Below, one piece after another: positions 1 through 11,200 of a stretch of 64,000 bases of DNA. Numbering within the stretch: the first letter of the stretch is position 1; each line of letters starts with the position of its first letter. The stretch lies in assembly GCA_024803745.1 (NCBI GenBank), contig JANJXV010000013.1:36292501-36356500 (forward strand), read 5' to 3'. The notes beneath the pieces were generated by a model. That model ran no database searches and had not been told where the DNA came from. It was given only the letters and a program-made list of their open reading frames with translations. The translations under genes were made by a program, and so were the position numbers. The DNA comes from Megascapheus bottae. Its lineage: Eukaryota > Chordata > Mammalia > Rodentia > Geomyidae.

Positions 1-189
1 ACTTCAACAAGCTGGCTTCCTCTTCATTTTGGAAACAATCATAGCTTAGGTCTTTATGCAGCTTAGGCTACAGGTTCTAGGCTCTCTTGAGTTATTTCTA
101 GTAACCTTTCTATTTTTATAGGACAATGTAGGGGAGTGGGAATGAAGGGGAGAAGCTACAATACTAGTTATAGTGTTAGGAAAAAACCC

Positions 190-275
190 AAACCTGCCTA
201 TAATCCCCGAACTCAGGACATGAGGCAAGAGGAGCAGCTAGGCTCCACAGCAAGACCCTGTTTCCAAAAAGGAAA
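190..275 (+). mobile_element. B1-like SINE remnant
   Basis: Shows cctataatccccgaactcag, a degraded 7SL-like start, and the typical B1 end acagcaagaccctgtttcc. Old and diverged. Confidence 0.55.
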
Positions 276-540
276 GCAATAGCCATGAAATTCCTATAAC
301 AAAAGAAAATTAGTCGAGTACGGAGGGATTCACACCTAAGGAAAAAAGTAAACCCTGATGTTTCTACTGGGTAGCCTATCTCCCCCCATCAGCTCCTGCT
401 CACAGTTACGGTGTTACGTTCTGGATCCTTACTTGTGCTTCTAAGTGGGTATTTCACTATACAGTGGGTAAGTGGCTCCCTGTTAGACACTAACAGGATT
501 GAATACCTCTGCTGTTATAAACAACAATGTACAGAAGGTG

Positions 541-632
541 TAGAGGCATGCAGCTCCCAGCACTCAGGAGGCTGAGGCAGGAGGAACTAGAGCTTGAGAT
601 CAATCTGGGATTACACAGCAAGACCCTCTCCA
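541..632 (+). mobile_element. B1-like SINE monomer
   Basis: cccagcactcaggaggctga and the B1 end acacagcaagaccctctcc are recognisable. The flanks (about 420-540 and 690-780) resemble ancient L1 3' ends, including 'ggaattgctggatcagag', so it probably inserted into one. Confidence 0.65.
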
Positions 633-960
633 AATATATTGATGTATATATTATTAGGGCATTCTCAGAGATACATCTGAGCAATAACATCTGATATTAG
701 TTTCAGAAAAAGGAATTGCTGGATCAGAGATCAGGTGCATTAGAATGGGTATTGGTGGAGCTATTGGTAGTGTAAGGAAATTACTTTTGTTCTACATTCT
801 GGTCAGCTCTGGGCATGATTGCCTCTATAAGTGTTTGCTAATCAAATGTGGCCTGTGTTTATTGTAACTGGTATGTAGTTGTGAGAGAGAAAAGTATCTT
901 CTTAGTCTGGTTATTGGTTATATTTCTTTCTTTCTCTCTCTATATATGTATATTAAATTT

Positions 961-1192
961 TTGGTGAGGGTACTAGGGCTTGAACTCAGGGCCTAGGCGT
1001 GTGTCCTTTAGCTGTTCCACTCAAAACTGATGCTCTATTACTTGAGCCACAACTCTGCTTCTGGCATTTTACTCCTTAATTGGAGATAAGAATCTCTAAT
1101 TTGTCTGCTCAGGCTGGTTTCAAACCTTAGTCCTCAGATCTCAGCCTCCTGTATAGCTATAATTACAGGAGTAAGCCATTGGCACCCAGCTC
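961..1192 (-). mobile_element. B1-Geo composite SINE, reverse
   Basis: Reads on + as the complement of the Geo monomer (gggcttgaactcagggcc), then ttaattggagataag, then the 7SL-like part (cagatctcagcctcctg, aattacaggagtaagcc). Diverged copy. Confidence 0.8.
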
Positions 1193-2636
1193 TATTTTTA
1201 TTTTTTTACTTATTCATCTTTTTGGTAAACTGGTCTCACTATTAGATTTTGTCCTTTTTATTTTAGAAAACTATTTTAGAATGCATATTTAGTTCAGTTA
1301 CATTTATCAGCATTCAAAACTTCCTTAAAGTAAAGCGAGAGTAAAGTACAGCATTTAGCAAAGGCCAGCTTAAGACAAATAATATCTGGCTTCTTTTTTT
1401 TTTTCTCTCCATATAAATATCTGGCTTCTTGCAGTTTCTCCCCTTCCTATCATCTAGTCTATCTACTGGGCCTGGGTATTTTCACCGTCTTAGTGTTGCT
1501 GTTCCAGCTAAGTGCAAAGTACATGGTTTTCTCAGTGTTAAAAGGTCTGTGCCCAGTTTAGATCTCAGCTAGGGATTTGTGTCTGGCCCTGTATAATAGT
1601 ATGGTTTCTCTGTCAGTGCCACTGGTATGTGCTCCAGGCAGTCCTGTAGGCATTAGGATTATCTGTAAACAAGGGACATCTTACCTTCTTCATGGAACTG
1701 GCTTTCTATGGGAGAAGACAGACTGTGTGTGGGAAACTAGCAAATTTCAGTGGAGGAAGAGAAGATTGGCCAAGAGGGATTGGATGTTCAAGACATAGTG
1801 GTCTGGCTGGCCTGATATAGAGCATGCTGTGTGAGCAAGGTTTGAAAGGAGGGCTGGTGCTCAGGCAGAGAGGGTTGGCAAGTGAGTGCTCAGGTCTGGG
1901 GAAGGGTGTAACTCAGATGTTCCAGAACCAGCAAAGAGGCTGACAGGGTGAAGCAGTTCAAAAGTAAGAAGGAAGATGGTGGGGTCCTCACAGGCCACTG
2001 GAAGTGTTGGTGCACTTACTGGATGAGAGGTAGGGGTTGTGGAGGATTCATAGTACAGGTTCTTCTTAGAGCATCCCTAGTCTGTTACAAAAGGATCCTC
2101 TGTCTGATGAGCTGCATCTGTAGATATTGTTGAGGCAGAAAGACCTATTTGGTGGCTACTGTCAAAGAGGAAGCAGGGAAGGAAGGCTGTGAACAAAGTG
2201 GCAGAGGGGGTAACTGGTAGACGCTAGGCTTTGAAGATAATCACCAACATTTGCTGATGGATCAAAAAATTGAGTTATGTTTGGTACCTACAATTGGACA
2301 GTGGGCACAGATGGGAAGATTGTAAGCAGAGGTTTGGGGAAACGTTAGGCATCCATTTGAAGTTTAAGATCTGTGCTGTGCATATGAAGCTGCACATGTT
2401 GAGAGTGGTATATGTTGGGGAGGTCTGCAGTGCAGTGGTGAACTTGAAAGCTTAGAGCATTTCCATGGTATTTATGGCCTTGACACTGAGTCGACCTAAG
2501 AAATCAGAAGTGCTGAATGGTGCTGATTGGTCCTCTGGTTTATCCTTGGCATTAGCCTAACCTCCACGGAATGGTAGTAAGGGGCTAAAAGGGGTTTTTC
2601 TCGGCTCTCACATAGTAACATTTATCTTTTGTACAG

Positions 2637-2770
2637 GCCAAAGCTGTCTTAAAATTCATTGAGGGGATCTCGGAGAAGACCTTGAGGAGTACTGTCGCTC
2701 TCACTGCTGCTCGAGGTCGGGGGAAGTCTGCAGCCCTGGGATTGGCTATTGCTGGGGCAGTGGCATTTGG
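2637..2770 (+). CDS. NAT10: NAT10 exon, residues ~261-305 (Walker A)
   Basis: Acceptor gtacag, donor gtaagt. Encodes AKAVLKFIEGISEK and the ATP-binding P-loop GRGKSAALG of the RecA-like helicase module. It ends two bases into a Gly codon completed by the next exon. It is the first exon in view, probably exon 9 of 29 if exon count matches human. Confidence 0.96.
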
Positions 2771-5700
2771 GTAAGTTGGTCCACTTTCTAACTTAAGGAG
2801 CTCTGGGCTGTGAGGGGCAGTGTGTAGGACCTGAAACAGGATAGGGGCAGAACTCTTGTCTTTTGTTCCTTATCTGCGCTGGTTCACAGGTTTTTCTAGA
2901 TCTTGGGTTCTGCTTGGTAACAGAACCCCTGCTTTGTATCCCTGGAGTGCTCAGAGGCGCACATGCATAAACCTCTGCATACAACTCTGTAGTCATTGTT
3001 TAAGGACATAGAGCCTCTACTAAACACAAAAGCAAAGAAATGAGGAAAAGATTTTAAAACTCCGATGAGAATGTTTATGACCAGCTTTACTGACTGAACA
3101 AGTAAGTAGAACGTAAATAGGATTTCTTTTCTTTCTTTCTCTCATCCCCCCTCCCCCCCCCCCCCCCCCCCCCGTCCCAGTCATGGGGCTTGAACTCTGG
3201 GCCTGGGTGTTGTCCCTGAGCTCTTCAGCTCAGGGCTACCATCCTACCCCTTGCTGGTTAATTGGAGATAGAAAGTCTCACGGACTTTAGTGCCTGGGCT
3301 GGCTTTAATGCCCTGCTGGCTTTGAACCGTGATCCTCAGATCTCAGCCTTCCTAAGCTTCCTAAATAGCTTGGATTACCGACGTGAGCTGCTGCACCTGG
3401 CTTTGGCCTTGTATTCTCACTCAAGGCTGGCACTGTAGTATTTGAACCACTCTCTCACTTGTACTCCCTGTTGTCCAGCCTTTTATCTACAAACATCCTT
3501 TGCACTCAATGAGAAAAGCACTAAGGAACACTGCAGCTTCCTAGTTTGAAAAACTCAGTGTACCAAGTGATCTTTCCCCCTCATCAGGATACTGGAGGAA
3601 GTATCCGGGAAGTGTCCCCACATTGTCTCTCAGTAATTTGTTTTAAATTTTTATTTATTTATTTATTGCCTGGGGTTTGAACTCAGGGCCCTGAGCACTG
3701 TCCCTGAGCTGCTTTTAGCTTAAGGCTTGCACTCTGTTGAGCCATAGTGCCACTTCTAGCTTTTTCTGTTTATATAGTACTGAGGGATCGAAATGAGGAT
3801 TTCATGAATGCTAGGCAAGCACTCTACCACTAAGTACATTCCCAGCACTCTCAGCAATTTTTTAACTTCTCTCTCTCTCTCTCTCTCTCTTTCTCTTTCT
3901 TTCTCTCTCTCCTTTCTCCCTCCCTCTCTCCCTTTTCCCTCTCTTCTCCCTCTCTTCTCCCTCTCTTCTTCCTCCTCCCTCCTCCCTCCTCCCTCTCCTT
4001 CTCCCTCCCCATCCCTTCTTTGTGCTGGTGGTACTGGGGCTTGAACTTAGGGCCTGGGCTCTGTCCCTTAGCTTTTTAACTCAAAGCTGGCACTCTACCA
4101 CTCTAGGCACACCTTCACTTCTAGTTTTTTGGTGGTTAATTGGAGATGAGAGTTTGATGGATTTTCGTACCTATGCTCGCTTCAAACTGCTAATCTTCAT
4201 ATAACAGTCTTCTGCTTAGTTAGGATTACTTAGATGAGCCACCAGCAGCTGGCTACAATTTGCTGTCTTAAATACATTTAAGATTGGTTAAGATTAACAT
4301 GTTTTCATTGCTTTGAGAAAAAAAACACACTGTACCAGTCTAGAGCAGTTTTTATTTTCCTCCTCCAAGGTGCCTTTCCTGCTTCCCTTTTGTCTTTGGT
4401 TATCAGCCATGTGACAAAAACAATGATTTCTTGTTTTTAATCGTTTCTTTAAAATGTTCTCATCTTCTTCATTTGTTAACAGCCCCCTCTTCTCTTTTGT
4501 TCTGCAGGTATTCCAATATTTTTGTTACCTCCCCAAGTCCTGATAACTTGCACACGCTATTTGAATTTGTATTCAAAGGCTTTGATGCTCTGCAATATCA
4601 GGTAGGAAACCATGACTAGAGCTTTTGATTTGGTACTGGGTTTAAATCCAGGTGGTCATTGGAATGCTTGCTTACTTTCTTATTACTAACTTAATCCTAA
4701 TTTTAATTTGATTTGGCTTTTCCCCACTAGGAGCATCTGGATTATGAGATCATTCAGTCGCTAAACCCTGAGTTCAATAAAGCAGTGATCAGAGTGAATG
4801 TGTTCCGCGAGCACAGGCAGACCATCCAGGTGAGTCTCGTGGCCAGCCAGATGTTGGGTGTGAGACCAGGCCTACTATGTGCCTGGTTGTGTGATAGTTC
4901 TCCTTGGGCATCACTGGCACTGAGAACCTGCCTGTCCTTTAGGCAGTGGTGGTGGTTTGTGGAAACCCCTGTTCTAGATTTTCAGTGCTTTCTGAAGAAA
5001 GCATCCATGCAGACTGATGAATGCTTGTACTCCAGTTGCACAGTTGTGGTTTGTCCCTTACATGTGAAATGAGTGGGATGGGTTCTGATGTCACTTCTAA
5101 CTTTGCCTAGTTGCTGCAGGTTTCGAAATGGTACCTCTGAAGTTAGAATAATAGCATCACCATTTAAAAGAAAGAAAAACGTTGCAAAATGTCTCTGAAT
5201 CTTTGTGGATGTGCCAGTAGCCTAGTTTCCTTTGAAACAGTATTTTTCCTGAAAGCTTCGTAAGTCTTCCACACTTTGTAAGCCTGAATATCTTCCCTTC
5301 TCAAGAGGCAGCAGTGGTGTTAAGTCCATAGGAGTCATCATGTGATGAGCTTACCAAGGGGAGTGAGACTAGCAGGTTCTTGTTGCAGTGGGATTCATTA
5401 ATTTTTTTTTTTTGAGTTGGGTTGGGGTGGAAATGAGCCAGGTGAGGCTGGCAGTTTATGTTCTTGAACTTTATGTCTATGGATGTGACTGTTGAGGAGG
5501 TATACCTTTGATCAGTTCTAATCCTTGAGGATTTTTTCTTTCTAAACCTCTTTCTAGAATCTCTTCATTTTACATATTTCTTCCCACTAGTAGCTGATTT
5601 TCTCAGTGGAGAGGAGGAAGATTGGTCTTGGTGTGGGTCAGAAATGGATAGGGTGGGCTCTGGAAACACGGAGCCTGTTCAGACTCAAGAAAAATGTACA

Positions 5701-8222
5701 AACCAAAGAAGGAAAGCAATTTTCTCAAATGGCCTGGCTCATCCCCTGCTCCTCCTTGAATTTGTAATCAGATTCCCTCTTGTGTTACCAGAGTCATTTT
5801 TGTCTCCAGACTAGATGAAAGCATAGTGGGTGATTTGGCTTTACAAGACTCCATTTATCATCCTCTCTAAGACCTCTTTCTTTTGGCTGGAGATTGAGAA
5901 AATGATTAGGTGAAAGTGGGCTATACTGGCGCTGGGGGCTGCTTTCTGTGCTTTTATGAGGTGCATGTTTAGTTTCTTTCCTTAAGAATCAAATGGTAGG
6001 ATCATGATGAGAATTCTTTAATATTCCTCAACCCCCCCCCCAAAAAATAAAACAAAACAAACAAAAAAAGCAAGACCTGGGAAGCAGAGTGTGATTGGTG
6101 GTTCATGCCTATAATGCCAGCTGTGGGGAGGTGTAGGTAGGAGGAATAAAGGCTAAGGCTGTGTTGGTTTTTTTTTTTTTTTGCCAGTCCTGGGACATGA
6201 ACTCAGGGTATGAGCATTGTCCCTGGGCTTTCTCAAGGCTAGAGCTTTACCGCTTGAGCCACAGCACCACTTCTGGCTTTTTTTAATGTATGGAATACTG
6301 AGGAATCGAAGCTGGGTCTTTGTGCATACTAAGCAAACATTAACACTAGGCAAAACTCTGGGCGCATGTTTAGTGTTTCATTGCTCACTGAATTCTTTGA
6401 TTGCATTAATTGGCTAGTCAGATTTCTTCTGTAAAATATCTCTTCATGGACTTTTTTTTTAAGGCCCTTATGAAAACAAAGGGGTGGGCTGTGTAAGCCT
6501 GATGAGTATCTAAGAATTCCTTACCAGTGCAGGGGGTTGATCATATCAGAACAGGGAACACAGTACCTGCAAGAGGAACTTACTGTCTACCACCTCAAGC
6601 CATAGAAGGCAGGAATAGGTATTTCCTCCGTTTTATAGAAGAATTGGAGACTCTGGGAGGTTCAGTGACTTGTCCAAGGTCACAGAGTGATTGAACTATT
6701 TGGTCCCATTCCATTCTTGACCTGCACAGAAAATGTAGAAAGGATGAAAGGGAAGGGAGAATACAGAGGGTGGACTTTGATGTGACTTTAGCGCCCCCAT
6801 TCACAATCTAAATATTCCTTTTCTGCAGTATATACATCCCGCAGATGCAGTGAAACTGGGCCAGGCTGAGCTTGTTGTGATCGATGAAGCTGCAGCCATC
6901 CCGCTCCCCCTGGTGAAGAGCCTGCTTGGGCCCTACCTGGTCTTCATGGCATCCACCATTAATGGGTAAGGTACCTTGCGTGGAGTCATTATCCTTTTTA
7001 TTTGGTGCCAGTCCTGGAGTTTGAACTCAGGACTCATGTGATGTTGTCCCTGAACTTCTGTGCTCAAGGCTAGTGCTCTGCCTACCACATGAGCCACAGC
7101 TCTATTTCTGGCTTTTTGGTGGTTAATTTGAGATAAGAGTCTCAAGGACTTTCCTGCCCAGGCTGGCTTCAAATAGTGAGTTCAGATCTCAAGTTTCCTG
7201 GGTACTTAGAGGATTACAGGCATGAGCCACTGCTGTCCAGCTTGAAGTCATTATTCTTGATTGACTCTTGCAGCATATGGTGATTGTGGCTTAGCCAGTT
7301 GAGTTCCAGTCAGAGTCTTTGGGGTAGCTTCATTCTTTCCTGGTACTTCTCAAATAGGAACTGGTCTCCTAGTGAACTGTTACTCCTGGTGTGACCCTAA
7401 ATGAACAGCACAAAACTGAAGAATTTTGGAATCCCTGTTATGCCTATCTCTTTCTGTCTAGGTGGTTAGGTTTTTAAAGAGTAAATAAAATAAATGCAGT
7501 CCCAGTATTTCATATTAAGATAGTACAATTATGTGCAAATATGTTATTATAGTTATCCCACAGCCTTGGGTTCAGTCCATAACATACACCCCCCCCCCCA
7601 TACACACACAACTACATATGGTGGTACATGACTAATTTAATGTAAGCACAGAGGAAGCTAAGGCAGGAAGATCTTGAGTTCAAAACCAGGGCTTTTGTAT
7701 CCTGGGCTATATAGCTAGATCCTGCCTCAAACTACCACTGCTACCCCACCCAGTACCCTCTAAGAAAGCAAAGTCACTTAAAAAAAATTTTGTTTTTTCC
7801 AGTCCTGGGCTTGGACTCAGGACCTGAGCACTGTCCTTGGGTTTTTTTTTTTGTTTTGTTTTGTTTTGTTTTCCTCAAGGCTAAAGCTCTACCACTTGAG
7901 CCATAGCACCGTTTCTGCCTTTTTTCCATGTATGTGGTAGCTAGGAATTGAGACCAGGTCTTTGTGCATGGTAGGCAAGCACTCTACCACTAGGCCAAAC
8001 TCCCAGCCCTTAAAATTTTTTTTAATGGTACTGAGAATTGAACTCCAAGAATCTTATACTTGCTAAGAAGGCATCTGCTTGATCATTCCTAAGGCTCTTC
8101 TAAGAAGTATGTGTATATGTGTGCGTGCGCATGAATGCACACATGTACATGTGCATGTGTGCATGCTGATCCTGAAGCTTGAACTCAGGGCCTAGACACT
8201 GTTCCTGAGCTAGTTTGCTTGC

Positions 8223-8291
<69 letters not shown>

Positions 8292-11200
8292 CAAGGCTCA
8301 TTAGTCTCTACCATTTGACTCATAGCTCCATTTTCAGCCTTTTGTCTTGGAACTTTCCTGCCCAGACTGGCTTCAAACCTTGATCTTCATTCAGATTGGC
8401 CAGTCCTGGGCTTGGGCTCAGGGCCAGGGCACTGTCCTTGGGCTTTCTCAAGGCTAGCGCTCTTATCACTTGAGCCACAGCACCACTTCTTTTCTATGTA
8501 TGTGGTACCAAGGAATTGAACCTGGGTCTTAGTGCGTGCTAGACAAGCACTCTAACACTAGGCCAAACTCCCGGCCCCTGTCTGTAATTTTTTTCTTTTT
8601 TTTTTTTTGCCAGTCTTGTGCTTGAGCTCAGGGCCTGAGCACTGTCCTTGAACTTTCTCTAGGCTAGAGCTCTATCACTTGAGTCACAGCACCACTTCTG
8701 GCTTTCTTCTATGTATGTGGTACCGAGGAATCAAACCCGGATCGTCGTGCATGCTAGGCAAGCACTCTGCCATTAGGCCAAACTCCCCGGCACAGTGAAT
8801 TTTTATATAGTATATTGTGAATCTTTTTAGGATCTCACTAATATGTGATCCTAAATATCTTCAATATTGGAAAGATTTGTATAAATACTATGTCTTAAAG
8901 AGATGACTCTATATTGTAAGTTTATTATGACTCCTTCATACTGAAAATATTTAAATAAGTCACTTTAAAAAGTGCTTTATTGGGCCGGGAGTTTGGCCTA
9001 ATGGTAGAGTGCTTGCCTAGCATGCACAAAGACCCGGGTTCGATTCCTCCGTACCACATACATAGAAAAAAACTGGAAGTGGTGCTGAGGCTCAAGTGGT
9101 AGAGCTCTAGCCTTGAGAAAGTCCAAGGACAGTGCTCAACCCTGAGCTCAAGCCCAGGACTGGCAAAAAAAAAAAAAAAGAGAGAGAGAGAGCTTTATTG
9201 TGGTATAATTTATATACCATACTCTTTTATCTGCTCAAGGTTTATAGTTGAGTTTTTTTTTCAGTCAGAGTTGTTTAACTTGCTTATTACTACAATCAAT
9301 TTCAAAACATGTTCATGCCCATTCATAAAAAACTGCATCCTCCTAAAATCCCTTCCATATTCTCCAGACCTATGGAGCCACTAAGATACTTCCTGTTCTT
9401 ATAGACTTGGGGCCATTCATACAATTGGAATCACATAGTATTTCGTCTTTTGCAGCTGGCTTGTATTACCACACCTAGTTTATATCACCTGTTAAAGTGG
9501 CTATAAAAAGAATCACTTCGGTTCATATTTCTGACATACTTCTAGTAGCAGCTCCTGCAGTTGCCCCGTTAACTTCCTTCTAGTCTCACTGTGCCAAAGG
9601 CTTTCCTTTCATCATTTTTTTTCAGCCTTCTCTTTTAGTTCTCCTCAGAGGTGAGGCATGTGGAGTAATTCCCTTTGCAGAATTAGGCTAAAATACATTG
9701 AATGCCTTGTCCAAGGGTACCAAGACTACACTGGGACTTGATCCCAAGCCTGATAGCTATGAGCTGGAAACTTAGGTGAGCAAGGCTGTCCACTGGAAGC
9801 AGCAGCTGGCTGTCCCCTCCTGGAAAACAGATTGAGAACCTTATTCCTGACTGCCTTTGTCTTTCTCCTAGCTACGAGGGCACCGGCCGGTCGCTGTCCC
9901 TCAAGCTAATTCAGCAGCTCCGACAGCAGAGTGCCCAAAGCCAAGTCAGCACCACTGCAGAGAACAAAACCACAACCACTGCCAGATTGGCCTCAGGTAC
10001 CCTTGGGACCCTGGCCAGGCTTACAGTTCACAGCAAGTCTCCTGAGCTGGATGGATGGACCCTTGCTTCCCCCGGGACCTGGTGGCCCAGCACCACTGAG
10101 CCTTTCTCCAAAAGACAGGAAGACTGGGTCGTGGGAGGCAAAAGATCTTTTCTTTGAGGAGCCGTAGTCGAGTGATAAGATGGAGCTTGCCTTGGGCCCA
10201 AGTTCTTTCCTACCCCAGGACATGGGTTGTATTGGCTTAGTGAGAACCTTGTGGGGTTAGTACAGGCTACTTTGAATGTCTGCCCAAACAGTTTAAAACC
10301 ACACAGTTTAAATTTGTGAGCCATTTGTATCTAGGCACTGTGTATGCACACACACATTCATGCATGCATGTGCGTGTGTGCACATGCATGTGACTCCTGG
10401 CCTGGGGCTTGAACTCATGACCTGGGAAATGTCCCTGCGATTTTTTTTTTTTCCTCAAAGCTAGCACTCCACCATGTGAGCCACAGCTTCACATCCAGCC
10501 TTTTGGTGGCTAATTAACCACGGAAGATAAGAGTCTTACAGATTTTTCTGCCGAGGCTGGCTTCAAACTGTGATTCGCAGATCTTAGCTTCCTGAGTGAG
10601 TAGGTAGGATTATAGGTGTGAGCCACTGGTACGTGGCTCAACTATTGTTTCTAATCGCATGTGTGACTTTGGAACAGCACGCACATTGCATGAGGTATCC
10701 CTCCAGGAGTCCATCCGGTATGCTCCTGGGGATGCAGTGGAGAAGTGGCTGAACGACCTGCTGTGCCTGGATTGCCTCAACATTACTCGGATCATCTCGG
10801 GCTGCCCCTTGCCTGAAGCCTGTGAGCTGTATCCTCTGGGTCACATTGACCTTGTGAAATGGATGGGAGGGGAGTACAAGAATGAAAAGATTTGGGGCAA
10901 GATTACAGTGCATGCCTTTGGTCCTAGTCCTGACTCTGGAGGCTAATGCAAGAGGATAGTTTGGAACCAAGGCTTTCGGGACCAACTCATGTGAAAATAA
11001 GAAAATGTTTGAACACTTTTTATTTGTCATTTTCCCTCTCCAGCCTTTATTTTCTGCTGGGGTTGTTAGGCTTATCTCCATATCCTGAGAGGATCCATGC
11101 TTTTTCCTGTATATCCTATGTGGACTTCTCTTTGGTTTGTTTTGGTTCCTTAACTCCAGACTAGCTACTATGTTAATAGAGATACACTCTTTTGCTATCA

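Larger units (their letters stand above)
1..2636 (+). other. NAT10: NAT10 intron, left edge of window
   Basis: Intronic sequence upstream of the first exon in view. It holds a B1 remnant near 190-275, a B1 monomer at 541-632 inside an old L1-like stretch, and a reverse B1-Geo at 961-1192. From 1200 to 2636 I see only unique sequence; the short open frames there are unsupported. Confidence 0.8.
4830..6828 (+). other. NAT10: NAT10 intron
   Basis: 4830-6080 is unique sequence with nothing I can name. It is followed by a B1-like copy, a reverse IDL-Geo and a MIR-like stretch (listed separately), then the acceptor of the 6829 exon. Confidence 0.8.
6966..9871 (+). other. NAT10: NAT10 intron, SINE-dense
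   Basis: Holds eight or more elements: B1-Geo 7000-7241, B1 7612-7728, IDL-Geo 7793-8008, B1-Geo 8166-8397 with a (CT) array, IDL-Geo 8398-8579 and 8588-8793, all reverse except the B1, then forward IDL-Geo 8983-9191 and an ancient L1 3' fragment. 7242-7610 and 9481-9871 are unique. Confidence 0.85.

Noticed and set aside
8983..9060. Possible tRNA-Ala gene
   Set aside because: The A and B boxes are good but the sequence is the left monomer of an IDL-Geo SINE with target duplication and A tail. The same applies at 12746 and 15128.
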